DNA from: Allobosea sp. BK604
GTDB lineage: Bacteria > Pseudomonadota > Alphaproteobacteria > Rhizobiales > Beijerinckiaceae
Direction of reading: 5' to 3'
Length of the DNA stretch: 64,000 bases
Assembly: GCF_004341515.1 (NCBI RefSeq)
Contig: NZ_SLZF01000001.1
Location: forward strand, 372,001-436,000
Shown here: positions 8,004 through 17,160 of the stretch, one piece after another
Layout: every line of letters starts with the position of its first letter
Numbering within the stretch: the stretch's first letter is position 1
Program-made: the position numbers and the translations under genes
Notes under the pieces: model-generated
Told to the model about the DNA's origin: nothing
What the model saw: the letters and a program-made list of their open reading frames with translations, nothing else
Database searches by the model: none

Positions 8004-9813
8004 GACTTCGTCCGATGAGGCGCTTCCGCACCCGCCAGCTTCCCCTCGAAGCGATCGGCGCCTTCTCGATACACCATGGCTAGGTGAGTTTGCGGCGCTG
8101 GCAGCGATTTGCCTGCTTGCGCTGAATTCGGGCCTGTACAACCTGTTTCCGCCGATGGGCTGGGTCGATCCCGGCCTCTATATCTTCAACTTTCTGAATC
8201 CGGCCCAAAACATCGCCGATTACGGCGCGAACTACCACAGCACACGTATTCCCTTTATATTTCTGGGCTGGTTGAGCTACCGGGTTTTCGAGCCCGTTCT
8301 GGCGCAGCAGATGCTTGCCAACCTGTGCTATCTGATCGGACTCGCGTCACTGCTCTGCGTGGCCCGCGCGAGCATCGCTCGACCGGCCCTGCGACTGGTC
8401 TTCGTATTGGCTATCGCCTTGAGCCCCATCTGGGTCCGATGCTTCGTCGAAGGTTACGTCGACGGCCTCGCCATCGCCTTCGCGCTACTTGGAATCGCTG
8501 CCGCCCTATCTAAGCGCCTCGATGGATCCGAGGCTGTGCGTGGACCTGCCGCCGGCGCCGCGGCAGCCTTTGCCGTCGCGACACATCCGGTGCCGGGTGT
8601 TTTTGCCAGCGCCGCCATCTTCATGATCTTCATAGCCGGCGCGACGGGCTGGCGTCGCCTGTCGATCGCGCTGCTGGGCGCATTCTGCGGCGGCCTCGCC
8701 AGCCTCGTTTTCCTCGGTCTGGTGTCGTCATGGCTGGGCGGCCCCTTCCTCTTCCTTCTGCCTAGCGCCGAAACGGGCGCGCGCGGACTCAATGCGTCGG
8801 GTTCCAGCTTCGTCCTGCCGCTTTCCGCGTGGGTGCACGAAGGCCCTCGGGCAATTCTTGCACCGCTTGCGCTGGTGGTCGTTATGGCTGCGGCCCTGCT
8901 TCGCCGGGGCGTGGGACCAGATCGGAGGGTCTATGGCCTTTTGCTCGTCAGCTGCCTCGCCCTGGGCATCGTCGCGCTGGCAGAGGTTCATCAGCGCGGC
9001 CCTCTGCAGTTTCGCTTTTATGCGAGCTATCTTCTGGTGATCTTTATCCCATTCTGTGCCTTGCTGGTCGGCGCAGGACGGGATGCCAACTCCCGAAAGG
9101 ATGCCGCGCTCGCAGCGGCGTTGGCCCTCCTCCTGCTTCTGATCTGGCGGTGGGATGCAAGTGTTTCGTTCGATGTCGTCTGGGCATTGCTTCTTGGCGG
9201 CTGCCTCCTGACTCTGATCGCCTTCGCTCTGCGTCGCGCCCGCATGGGCCTGTTGGCGGCTGTTTCGGTGCTGAGCCTCGCGGTCGTGACGGATGGGGAG
9301 CTAGCCAAGACGCTCACCGTCAACAATCCAGCGAAGCCACGTCTTCAGGCCCAGTTCGCGGCTAGAATCCACGATGCAGTCATTGCGGCCGGTGTCTCGG
9401 ACCAGCGCATCGTAACCTGGTTTAATCGCGAGAGCGCAGAACGCGCGACCAGCTCAAGGGCGGTTTCGTCGTATCGACTGTATTTTGCTGGAACGACCTA
9501 CAAATTCTCGCTGTTCGATGGCGCGACCGCCAGCATGGGATGGGATTTGACCTCGCTCGGCTTCGAAATGCCGAAGCCGGAGGGCGCGCTCTACCGGCAG
9601 CTGGCTATGCTTGCCAAGCGACCAACCGCCGCCGTTCTCCTCTGCATCGACGCGGCGGAGTGCCGGCGGGGCGCTCTCCAGCTCGCACTTGAGCCATCGC
9701 TCATCGTGTCGGAGCGGCTGACCACACGGATCGAAATACCCGATCTTCCGATCGTTCACCTCGTCATCATCGAGATGGCCTCCCGCCCGAGGCCGGCGAC
9801 AAGACCGAGTTGA
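7969..9813 (+). CDS. Polytopic GT-C-like membrane protein (probable lipid-linked-sugar glycosyltransferase), paralog A
   Basis: About 614 residues from the ATG at 7969, which overlaps the aminotransferase end by 35 bases; the longer upstream frame is only read-through of that gene. Hydrophobic segments alternate through residues ~30-500 and a soluble tail follows. The first predicted outer loop contains MGWVDPGLY and YHSTRIPF, matching PGWVDPAMY and YHSARLPF in the protein at 26693-28489. The tails also align (SLGFEMP versus MLGAEMP, then a Cys-containing segment). GT-C glycosyltransferases keep an acidic residue in this first loop, so the Asp of WVDP is a candidate base. A polymerase or flippase is the alternative. 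Confidence 0.65.
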   Translation: MSFSDRRLVRLETSSDEALPHPPASPRSDRRLLDTPWLGEFAALAAICLLALNSGLYNLFPPMGWVDPGLYIFNFLNPAQNIADYGANYHSTRIPFIFLGWLSYRVFEPVLAQQMLANLCYLIGLASLLCVARASIARPALRLVFVLAIALSPIWVRCFVEGYVDGLAIAFALLGIAAALSKRLDGSEAVRGPAAGAAAAFAVATHPVPGVFASAAIFMIFIAGATGWRRLSIALLGAFCGGLASLVFLGLVSSWLGGPFLFLLPSAETGARGLNASGSSFVLPLSAWVHEGPRAILAPLALVVVMAAALLRRGVGPDRRVYGLLLVSCLALGIVALAEVHQRGPLQFRFYASYLLVIFIPFCALLVGAGRDANSRKDAALAAALALLLLLIWRWDASVSFDVVWALLLGGCLLTLIAFALRRARMGLLAAVSVLSLAVVTDGELAKTLTVNNPAKPRLQAQFAARIHDAVIAAGVSDQRIVTWFNRESAERATSSRAVSSYRLYFAGTTYKFSLFDGATASMGWDLTSLGFEMPKPEGALYRQLAMLAKRPTAAVLLCIDAAECRRGALQLALEPSLIVSERLTTRIEIPDLPIVHLVIIEMASRPRPATRPS

Positions 9814-9827
9814 GCCGAAACCCGGCT

Positions 9828-11069
9828 TCAAGATCCGGGTTTCGTCGGCAGGGACTGAACAACCGTATAGTGCAAGTCTTTGCCGCCGACCGAAACCCTG
9901 CCCCCGCTAAGCAGAACCACGGTCTCGAACTCGATCGCATCGAGGACTTCATGCGCGGCAGAGCAATCAGAACGTTCCTCGCAGGCGATGACCACGACGA
10001 CCGGGGCGCTGGCGTGGCGTAGCGCGTAGGAAAGCTCAAAAAGCGAGATGTCGGCGCGGCGCGGCAATTGCGTCACTGCCCCGAATTGAGCCACGCGCTG
10101 GGTCTGGTCCCAAAGCACGACGTGTCCCGCTCGGCGGACGAAGGGGCGTAGCAGGTCCTGAAAGGCGCGTTGTGTCATGCCCCTCGCCTGTTCCGCCGCA
10201 ATCTGCCGGCGCGAAGTGGGAGGCGGTGCGCCGATCGCGAGCAAGGAGGCGATGAGACTGAGCGCCAGCATGCCCAGGGCGAGCACTTTCGCAGTTGCTG
10301 GCTCGCCAAGGCGGGAGCCTAGCGCCAGGATGCCCAGAAAAGGGCCCAAGCTTGCGCCGGCCAGAAGCAGTGGCGCCATCGCGTCGACAGCGCCGACGCT
10401 CATCCAGCCCGTTACGCCAGCGAGCAACGCGATTCCCATGACTGAAGCCACGGTCAGAAACAAGGCGGGAATCCGCCAGATCGTCCCGGTCAGGGCCAAG
10501 CCGATGAGGATAGCCACGAGCCCTGCCGCCATGCCCGGTGCCTGAGCGAGCAATACGAGCCAGGCCGGATTGCAGCCCAGCGCCAGGGCAGCGAACAAAC
10601 CCATGAGAGTTGTCGAGCGCGGCGCGGCACAGGCGAAGGCGGCGGCGCAGGCGACAACCTGCAGAACCACGGCGACGAGCAGAGCCGCCCCGGCCGGCGT
10701 CAGCGCCCGGGATTGTTCCAGCGCCAGCAGCGGCCCCAGCAGCATTCGATCTAGTGACGGTGCCGGCCGCGCGAAACCGGAAAGCAGCCCCTCCAGCAGT
10801 TGCAGCACCGACGCCGGCGGCGCGCCGCTACGCGCGAAACCAATGCAGCCGGATACCGCAATCAGCATGACCAACGGGAGCATGATCGCTGGAAGCACCA
10901 TCCAGCTATTTGCCATCCACTCTTTGCCAGTGGGATCTTTGGACGCAGCCAGTCCTAGCCATGCCTGCCATCGCGAGCCGCTCGGATCCGGAGCAGGCCG
11001 CGTTGTGCGCAAGAGCGGGAGAACAGGCCGCCCAGGCCCGAGTCGGCCGCCTTGTCCGGCAAGCCTCAT
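9828..11069 (-). CDS. Polytopic membrane protein of unknown function, coupled to flippase-domain gene
   Basis: 413 residues from an ATG at 11069 that overlaps the stop of the upstream gene (ATGA); the open frame further upstream is a shadow of that gene. After ~50 polar residues come many Ala/Leu-rich membrane segments (residues ~55-290), then a ~115-residue soluble tail with VVLWDQTQ and ACEERSDC. No glycosyltransferase motif is recognised. The tail is loosely reminiscent of those of the two GT-C-like proteins (a Cys-x(n)-Cys piece after a hydrophobic strand), but I cannot call homology. It probably acts with the flippase-domain protein in handling a lipid-linked intermediate. Confidence 0.6.
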   Translation of the reverse strand: MRLAGQGGRLGPGRPVLPLLRTTRPAPDPSGSRWQAWLGLAASKDPTGKEWMANSWMVLPAIMLPLVMLIAVSGCIGFARSGAPPASVLQLLEGLLSGFARPAPSLDRMLLGPLLALEQSRALTPAGAALLVAVVLQVVACAAAFACAAPRSTTLMGLFAALALGCNPAWLVLLAQAPGMAAGLVAILIGLALTGTIWRIPALFLTVASVMGIALLAGVTGWMSVGAVDAMAPLLLAGASLGPFLGILALGSRLGEPATAKVLALGMLALSLIASLLAIGAPPPTSRRQIAAEQARGMTQRAFQDLLRPFVRRAGHVVLWDQTQRVAQFGAVTQLPRRADISLFELSYALRHASAPVVVVIACEERSDCSAAHEVLDAIEFETVVLLSGGRVSVGGKDLHYTVVQSLPTKPGS

Positions 11070-12052
11070 GTGATCTTGGCGCCGGCCGGTTGGGCCTGGC
11101 CCGAGGCCTGCCCAGCCTTGCTGTCGGCCGCGTTCGGCGCGGGTTGGATGCGGCGCAAGAGCATCAGGATCGGCAGGTGGATCAGCCCGAGGCCGATCAT
11201 CACCGGCGTCAACAGCCGGACCGCAATCGCCGCCGCCTCGGCCTGAAACGGCTCTTTGCCGAAACTGATCAACAGAGCCCGGATGGACAGTTCCGAGACC
11301 CCGAGCCCACCCGGCACCATCGACAAGGTCGCGACGACGGTTACCACTGAGACCAGGCACATGCTGGTCGGGAAATCGATACCAATGCCGACGCTCTGAA
11401 TCGCCGCACGCCACAAGGCCGCCACCAACAGCCACTTGCCAGCGGTACATGCGATCAGGACCGCGAACCGCGACGGCGGCAGCGCGTCCTTCGACAGAGC
11501 CCGCAGGAGATTGCCGATACGGGTATCGGCGAAGCGCCAGGCGATAAAGCGCAGCAGGGCGGGCAGCGCGAACGTGCCGAGCAGGGCGCACCCGGCGGCA
11601 ATCCCTGCGAGCGCGCCGAAATCGCCGCGCCAGGCCAAGCCGAGCGCCGCCAGCCAGAACACCATCACGAGATCGACGATACGCTCAAGCAGGAAGCCCA
11701 TGGTCGACGTCGTGAACGTGACGTGCGAACGGCGGGCGAACTTGATCTTCAGCGATTCACCGAGTTGCATCGGCGTCTGCGAGGCAACCGCGATCACCAC
11801 CGCGATATAGAGATAGATGTCGACGACATTGGCGAACCGCACCGGCTGGCCCGTCACTGCCAGCCATCGGACGGTGCCGAGCCCGAAGATGATGAGAAGG
11901 ATCGGGACCGCGCTCAGCCCGAGCGCCGCCCAGTCAGCCCTGCCAATGACGGATCCGACTGCGCGCCAGTCGAACGCATAGAGTGCGACTCCGCAACAAA
12001 GCGCTGCGAGAACGTACGGCCAGAGATGGCGGGCGTAGCGAATTATCATCAA
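11066..12052 (-). CDS. Lysylphosphatidylglycerol synthase TM-region (MprF/AglD2-type) flippase-domain protein
   Basis: A 328-residue integral membrane protein of the LPG_synthase_TM family (PF03706, UPF0104). Recognisable marks are the QTPMQLGESLKIKF segment, GFLLERIVDL and the family signature SMVPGGLGVSEL near residue 240. Members translocate lipids or assist glycosyl-lipid handling and often sit beside glycosyltransferases. Its last codon overlaps the ATG of the next gene (ATGA), so the two are translationally coupled. Start ATG at 12052 or the next Met codon at 12049. Upstream is a 172-base gap from the PhyH gene, so a promoter could lie there. Confidence 0.82.
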   Translation of the reverse strand: MMIIRYARHLWPYVLAALCCGVALYAFDWRAVGSVIGRADWAALGLSAVPILLIIFGLGTVRWLAVTGQPVRFANVVDIYLYIAVVIAVASQTPMQLGESLKIKFARRSHVTFTTSTMGFLLERIVDLVMVFWLAALGLAWRGDFGALAGIAAGCALLGTFALPALLRFIAWRFADTRIGNLLRALSKDALPPSRFAVLIACTAGKWLLVAALWRAAIQSVGIGIDFPTSMCLVSVVTVVATLSMVPGGLGVSELSIRALLISFGKEPFQAEAAAIAVRLLTPVMIGLGLIHLPILMLLRRIQPAPNAADSKAGQASGQAQPAGAKIT

Positions 12053-12224
12053 ACGTTCCGGACCGGCCCTTCGAGTTCCTGATCGCCACCCGACGGCCCG
12101 GGGGTGCGTGCGGAATCACTGGCTCCACTCGACGATCACGCCGCCGCTTTAACAAATGCAGCGCTGCACCACAACGTTGGCAAAAACGGCGGCGGACCTG
12201 GGCGGCGGCGGGCGCGTTGCGCGC

Positions 12225-13049
12225 CTACTTGGCGGATTTGGCGCGCCTTTGCGCGTAATAGGCCTCGACATTGACCGGAACCTGATAATCGTACCCGAGA
12301 AGCTTGCGCTCGTAGGGGTCCTGCGTGAAGTCGTCGCCGAGAACCGTCGGCATGTCGACCTGCTGCTTCATCATCGGGATGGTATAGACGTGATTGACGG
12401 CGCGGCGCGGCGTCTCGGTCCGATTCACCCCGCCAGCATGATAGACCATGCAGTCGAGCACGATGAAGGAGCCGGCGGGCGCGACCGCCTGTACTTCCAG
12501 CGCCTTGACGATGGTGTCGGACGGAAAGGCCTCCTGCTTGTGGCTGCCCGGCACGACATGGGTCGCGCCATTCTCGAGTGTGAAGGGATCGATGCAGAAC
12601 AGCGCGTTGATCGCCAGCGGCCGCGACGAGACATAATGCTGGTAGGGCAAGTCGCGGTGATAAGCGCTCTGATTGTAGCGCTGCGCCCGGCCTGGATTGA
12701 TCACACCATTCTGCTGGTTGAGCAGGAAGGCCTCGCCCATCAGCCGCCGGCAGATCTCAACCACGACCGGGTTGCGCGCGAGGTCCAAAAACGTCCGGTC
12801 ATAAACCATCGGTACGCGCACCGTGTTGTGCTCGTCGATCGCCACCAGATTGTCGCGCCCGAAGCGCTCCTCCATCTGCCCCTTCGCGGCATCGAATTTC
12901 TGCGACAGCTGCACGAGTTCCGCGCTGGAATATCCTCCATCAACAATCGCATAGCCGAGGAGGCGCAATTGCTCGATCGCATGGTCGACGGCCGTTTCCG
13001 AGAGCGTTTGCTCGCGGACGCCATAGCGCGGGAAGGCTTCGTCTGACAT
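12225..13049 (-). CDS. PhyH (phytanoyl-CoA dioxygenase) family Fe(II)/2-oxoglutarate oxygenase
   Basis: 274 residues with the complete facial triad of the family: His131-x-Asp133 in AYHRDLPYQ and His204 in VYHAGGVNR, plus Arg215 (TETPRR) expected to bind 2-oxoglutarate. Family members hydroxylate small molecules; in sugar clusters they may hydroxylate or oxidise a sugar or an acyl decoration. It lies 106 bases after the RmlA gene on the same strand and before the flippase-domain gene, so a role in modifying the dTDP sugar or the lipid-linked glycan is plausible. Substrate cannot be read from sequence. Confidence 0.85.
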   Translation of the reverse strand: MSDEAFPRYGVREQTLSETAVDHAIEQLRLLGYAIVDGGYSSAELVQLSQKFDAAKGQMEERFGRDNLVAIDEHNTVRVPMVYDRTFLDLARNPVVVEICRRLMGEAFLLNQQNGVINPGRAQRYNQSAYHRDLPYQHYVSSRPLAINALFCIDPFTLENGATHVVPGSHKQEAFPSDTIVKALEVQAVAPAGSFIVLDCMVYHAGGVNRTETPRRAVNHVYTIPMMKQQVDMPTVLGDDFTQDPYERKLLGYDYQVPVNVEAYYAQRRAKSAK

Positions 13050-13155
13050 CTCAAATTCTCCCAGAACAGGGTTGTTAGCGCTTGTTCAAGTGTTTCTCGT
13101 CTGTAGGCAACCCTAAATCCCCGAGATTGCCCTGGGCGGCCCTGACCGACGCGCT

Positions 13156-14028
13156 CTAATATCCACCGTCGGCAAGGGCGATGAGATAACGACCATAAGG
13201 GCTCTTCCCAACGCGCTCTCCGAGCGCGCGCAACTGTGCAGCGTCGATAAAGCCGCGGTCGAAGGCGATCTCCTCGGGGCAGCAAATCCGCGTCCCCTGA
13301 CGCCGCTCCAGAGCCTGAACGAAATGAGAGGCATCAGTCAGCGAATCGGGTGTGCCGGTGTCAAGCCAGGCGAAGCCCCGCCCGATCAGTTCGACGCGGA
13401 GCCGGTTTTGCTCGAGATAGTGTCGATTCACATCGGTGATCTCGAGTTCACCACGCGCAGAGGGCTTGATCGAGGCAGCTATCTCGACGACGTCCTCGTC
13501 ATAGAAATAAAGCCCGGTCACGGCCCAGTTCGAGCGCGGCTTGAGCGGCTTCTCCTCGATCGAGACCGCGCGGCGCTCTTTGTTGAATTCCACGACGCCA
13601 TAGCGCTCCGGGTCAGTGACTCGATAGCCGAACACTGTCGCGCCAGTGGGCTGCGCCACAGCCTGCGCAAGCAGGCCGGACAATCCGGCGCCATAGAAGA
13701 TGTTGTCGCCGAGGATCAGCGCGGACGGACCACCACGGACGAAATCGGCGCCGATAATATAGGCTTGAGCCAGCCCCTCGGGCTGCGGCTGCTCGGCATA
13801 GGACAGGGAGAGCCCCCAATCGCTGCCGCTGCCGAGCAAATCGCGAAAATGCGGCAGATCGCGCGGAGTCGAGATGATGAGTATCTCGCGGATTCCGGCC
13901 AGCATCAGCACCGAGAGCGGATAATAGATCATCGGTTTGTCATGGATCGGCAAAAGCTGCTTCGACATGACCATTGTCATCGGATGAAGCCTGGTCCCGC
14001 TTCCGCCCGCTAGTATGATCCCCTTCAT
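13156..14028 (-). CDS. rmlA: Glucose-1-phosphate thymidylyltransferase
   Basis: 290 residues, the normal RmlA/RfbA length. It joins dTTP and glucose-1-phosphate to give dTDP-glucose, first step to dTDP-deoxy sugars. The N-terminal signature is [18 protein letters not shown] with [51 protein letters not shown] and [12 protein letters not shown] all match RmlA. It lies in a minus-strand run after the GT2 gene (62-base gap). RmlB-like dehydratase is on the other strand at 17.2-18.2 kb. RmlC and RmlD are absent from the window, which argues against dTDP-rhamnose as the product. Confidence 0.95.
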   Translation of the reverse strand: MKGIILAGGSGTRLHPMTMVMSKQLLPIHDKPMIYYPLSVLMLAGIREILIISTPRDLPHFRDLLGSGSDWGLSLSYAEQPQPEGLAQAYIIGADFVRGGPSALILGDNIFYGAGLSGLLAQAVAQPTGATVFGYRVTDPERYGVVEFNKERRAVSIEEKPLKPRSNWAVTGLYFYDEDVVEIAASIKPSARGELEITDVNRHYLEQNRLRVELIGRGFAWLDTGTPDSLTDASHFVQALERRQGTRICCPEEIAFDRGFIDAAQLRALGERVGKSPYGRYLIALADGGY

Positions 14029-14090
14029 ATCCGAACCCTGTCCTGAAGCTTGGCGCGATTGACGACCAGAATATGATCAGGCCGTGCTGG

Positions 14091-15098
14091 TTAAGGCTGG
14101 GTGCGCGCCATATGCACGCCCGCACTCGCGCGCGACGTGATCGCACGATTGATCTCACCGCCGCGAATGCGCTTGTGAACAATGTAAAGTGGCCGGTCCT
14201 TGGCCTCCTCGAAAGCCTGGAATGCAAGCACGCCGACAAGCGCCAGCGCGGAACTGCAGCCGATCGCGATCAGCGAGCCGAGCGCGAGAACGGCCCTGCG
14301 GACAACCCCGTCGGCCGCGAAGTCAAAGCCCAGCAGCGCAATCAGGAGAAGCGCCACGCCCGCAAGCCCTGCCAAGCCAGTGGCGAGCAGAAGCAGTCGT
14401 TGCAGAGACGCGGCGTAGAATTTCATGCCCTGGAAGGCATGGGACAGCAGGCGCATGAAATTATACGAGGACCGGCCATGCGAGCGCTTGTCGCGCGCGA
14501 ACTCTATCTCGGCATGGGCGAAACCGAGCCAATACAGGATAAAAAGATAGTGCCTGTTGGACTCCTTCAACGACAGATAAGCCTCGACGACTGGCCGGGT
14601 TATCAGTGTGAAGGTGCCGTATTCGGGATCGATTTTCCGTCCGGCGATCCATTCGAGCAATCTGAAGTAAAGCTTGCCGAACAGGACGCGCGAGCCTTTC
14701 TGGTGATCGGCCTTTCGCTTGGCGTAGACAACGGGAGCCTCGGTCGCGCTGGCCTTTTCGTAGATCAGGGGAATGGCTTCAGGTTGATCCTGCAGATCAC
14801 CATCCATGACGATGACCTTTTCGCCGCAGGACTCCGCCAGACCGGCCGTAATCGCGATATGCTGGCCGTGATTGCGTGCCAGGCGCAGCAACGTGACCCG
14901 GGAATCGCCGGCGACGGCTTCAAGCAGGAGATCCCATGAGCCATCCGGGGAAACATCGTCGATGAAGATGATTTCATAATCGACCTGCATGCCGACCAAC
15001 GCACGCGTCAGCCGTTCGTACAGTTCGAAGATTGCGCCTGCGCAGCCATAGATCGGAATCACGACGGACAGGTCGCGGGCGCTGCCGCTGGAGATCAT
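14091..15098 (-). CDS. GtrB/DPM1-type family 2 glycosyltransferase with two C-terminal TM helices
   Basis: 335 residues. GT2 domain: SVVIPIYGCAGAIFEL at the N-terminus, IIFIDDVSPDGSW (first Asp motif), HGQHIAITAGL, VIVMDGDLQDQPEAIP (DGDLQD nucleotide/metal site). Two hydrophobic helices at ~230-300 complete the polyprenyl-phosphate hexosyltransferase layout (GtrB, DPM1). Such enzymes load a sugar onto undecaprenyl phosphate for use by GT-C enzymes on the outer face, which fits the two GT-C-like proteins nearby. The start overlaps the stop of the upstream methyltransferase by four bases (ATGA). A second GtrB-like enzyme lies at 18128-19126. Confidence 0.88.
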   Translation of the reverse strand: MISSGSARDLSVVIPIYGCAGAIFELYERLTRALVGMQVDYEIIFIDDVSPDGSWDLLLEAVAGDSRVTLLRLARNHGQHIAITAGLAESCGEKVIVMDGDLQDQPEAIPLIYEKASATEAPVVYAKRKADHQKGSRVLFGKLYFRLLEWIAGRKIDPEYGTFTLITRPVVEAYLSLKESNRHYLFILYWLGFAHAEIEFARDKRSHGRSSYNFMRLLSHAFQGMKFYAASLQRLLLLATGLAGLAGVALLLIALLGFDFAADGVVRRAVLALGSLIAIGCSSALALVGVLAFQAFEEAKDRPLYIVHKRIRGGEINRAITSRASAGVHMARTQP

Positions 15099-15763
15099 AA
15101 TGTTTCTGACGCAGAGGAAGGGGTTTTCGGTCCGCGCTGACCTTCGATCGGCGCACTGATCTCCATAATCCAGTAGGTATAGGGGAACCAGTTCCGGTGG
15201 ATCAGGTGTCCTTTGACATCCGAGAACGCGCTACGGGCGAGTTGAGCATAGGCGTCCGGCGCGCGCACGTTCTGGCCTCGATCCTTCGAGATGATCCAGC
15301 GAGCAACCGCGTTCTGGCCGGGAACGAACGTGCCATCCACCGTGACGATCCGTCCGCCCGGCTTGAGGCCAGGTACGAGTATCTTGAATAAATTCTCGAC
15401 CTCATCGTCATCCAGATGATGAAGAAGGCCAGTCGCAAGGATCAGATCGAACTCGCCCAGACTGCGCATGGCGTCGCTGTCGAGCAGGGCGGCAAAGAAG
15501 CGGCCGCGCGTCCCCCAACGACTTCGCGCATTCTCGATATAGGGCTCGCTGACATCGTAGCCGACATAGTCGACCTCCGGCAGGACGGTTAGAATATCGG
15601 CAGTGCCGCAGCCGACATCGAGCACGCGATCGCCGGCCCGCGCCCTGAAGTATGCATCCTGCATCCAACGGCGATTACGGCTGGCGCCCATCAATGTCTG
15701 AGCGAAATCATAGACCGCGGGGTGCGACAGGACAGCCCGAACCCCCTTCGTAATCTGCGCCAT
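15095..15763 (-). CDS. Class I SAM-dependent methyltransferase, small type A (paralog of 26053-26676)
   Basis: 222 residues with a SAM-binding motif I VLDVGCGTADIL, a motif II-like VDYVGYDVSEPYI and LILATGLLHHLDDDEV. It aligns end to end with the protein at 26053-26676: both have LGLLHHL/TGLLHHL, a D-x-G-x-NVR motif (SKDRGQNVRAPD / RNDSGRNVRDEM) and a final FPYT segment. This conserved tail suggests a common substrate. Fifteen bases separate it from the upstream methyltransferase and it is ATGA-coupled to the GtrB-like gene downstream, so it probably acts in the same pathway. Whether O- or N-methylation occurs is unknown. Confidence 0.82.
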   Translation of the reverse strand: MAQITKGVRAVLSHPAVYDFAQTLMGASRNRRWMQDAYFRARAGDRVLDVGCGTADILTVLPEVDYVGYDVSEPYIENARSRWGTRGRFFAALLDSDAMRSLGEFDLILATGLLHHLDDDEVENLFKILVPGLKPGGRIVTVDGTFVPGQNAVARWIISKDRGQNVRAPDAYAQLARSAFSDVKGHLIHRNWFPYTYWIMEISAPIEGQRGPKTPSSASETL

Positions 15764-15778
15764 CCTTGGTCCTTTCGG

Positions 15779-16768
15779 CTAAGCCGCAACAGTGTTTCGT
15801 GCCGGAGGAGCGACACTCGTGCCCTTGCCGCTGCCCGTTTCTGCACGCTTCCTGGCGACCACTACCCGGCTTCCGCCAATCGGCCAACTCATACCGCGCA
15901 GCGTGAGCTTCACCTCAACGTCGAGGATCCCCTGCAGGATGCGATTGAGCCTGGGCTGAATATTGAATTCCCGCCGAGCGAGTTCGCGTGGGTCCTGGTC
16001 CGGGGCCGCCTTGCGTGAGCGCACCCGCGCTAGCGCCATCATCGGCAGCAGCAGGACAGTGTAACTCGTCGAGAACAGGACCTCGAAGCCGGCACGCTCC
16101 AGTTTGGCCTCCAGTTCGCCGCGAACATAGCGGCGCTGATGATGCGCTATGTCGTCTGAGACGCTCCAGAGCGAGGGATGCTGCGGCACCGTGGCAATAA
16201 AGCCGCCGCCCGGAACCAGCGCTGCCGCGATCCCCGCAATAGCCTCTTCGTCTCGATCGATATGCTCCAGCACGTCGAAGCAGCCGGCAAGATCGAAGGC
16301 GTGACGCAAGGGCATCCTGCGGGCGTCGGCCTGCAGGAGCTCGACCTGCCCGGGCAGGCGCGGACGGGCGAGCGAAAGCCCCGCGGTGTGGATCTCGGTC
16401 CCGACGATACGGCTCCAGCGCCGGCTGGCGGCAAGTGCGCCGATGACATTGCCGGACCCGCAGCCGATCTCGCAAAATCGCGTCGCCTCGGGAAAATATG
16501 CATCGACGAGCCCGATAATGAGGCGGCGGCGAGCGGCAAACCAGAAATGATCGAGTTCCGCCGTGGCGAGGAAGGTGAAATCGGCCGGGTCGAAACCGGT
16601 CAGCGTATCGGCAAGTGCTGGAGCGGTCAGCGGGATGCCGTCACGCTCCTGGAGCGCGTGCCCACAGCTCTCGCAGACCCACCCCAATGGAAGGGCAGGC
16701 TCGCCCAAGCCGAAGGGCGTCTCTTTACCACAACAAAAGCAAAGGCGCATTGCCGTCATATCAAGCAT
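15779..16768 (-). CDS. Zinc-ribbon plus class I SAM methyltransferase
   Basis: About 329 residues. An N-terminal four-Cys ribbon (CFCCGKET and CESCGHAL) is followed by motif I FCEIGCGSGNVIGAL, AGCFDVLEHIDRDEE and FIATVPQHPSLWS, then a Lys/Arg-rich hydrophobic C-terminus (LLPMMALARVRSRK) that may touch the membrane. The layout resembles family Methyltransf_11/23 proteins in glycan clusters. I chose the ATG at 16768, which has CAGG seven bases upstream; a GTG at 16777 is in frame. First gene of the minus-strand run that goes on to the GtrB-like gene and RmlA. Confidence 0.8.
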   Translation of the reverse strand: MLDMTAMRLCFCCGKETPFGLGEPALPLGWVCESCGHALQERDGIPLTAPALADTLTGFDPADFTFLATAELDHFWFAARRRLIIGLVDAYFPEATRFCEIGCGSGNVIGALAASRRWSRIVGTEIHTAGLSLARPRLPGQVELLQADARRMPLRHAFDLAGCFDVLEHIDRDEEAIAGIAAALVPGGGFIATVPQHPSLWSVSDDIAHHQRRYVRGELEAKLERAGFEVLFSTSYTVLLLPMMALARVRSRKAAPDQDPRELARREFNIQPRLNRILQGILDVEVKLTLRGMSWPIGGSRVVVARKRAETGSGKGTSVAPPARNTVAA

Positions 16769-17160
16769 TTTTGGCACCTGATGAGCGTCATCAAATCCGA
16801 TGCCTTACTGGTCTTAACGAGTCCACAGTTCAAGCCTTGTCCTGCAATTTCGAGCCGTGGGATACCGGATATGGCAATTTAGCTACAGCCAAATTCGTAA
16901 CGAGCTGCCCAAAGGGCCTACTCGCTACGCTCGGCGGCGTGCACTGCGTAAATCCATCCCAAATGTGACACCGCTTGATGCCTCATAGCACTTCGGATAT
17001 GGGTGCACCGCGTTCTTCTCTAGGCTTTGAATTGAATGCCTATGCTGCAAAAAACCATTCAATCGACCCAGTCCGACGAGGGGATACGCTTGATTTTGAA
17101 CGGTGATGCGAACTCGCTTCCGTGCGGCGGCTCGCGAAGGATTTTGCTGGGAGCGACACT
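16769..17160. other. Divergent intergenic region between methyltransferase and RmlB-like gene
   Basis: About 390 bases, likely containing promoters for both divergent runs. A small palindrome, TGATGA-GCG-TCATCA, lies at 16779-16793 immediately upstream of the minus-strand start. The first part of the open frame before the RmlB-like start (17122-17160) is included here. No small gene with a credible ribosome-binding site was seen. Confidence 0.35.

Noticed and set aside
11070..11591. N-terminal extension of the 9828-11069 gene
   Set aside because: These ~174 residues are the out-of-frame reading of the flippase-domain gene; the ATGA start at 11069 is better supported.
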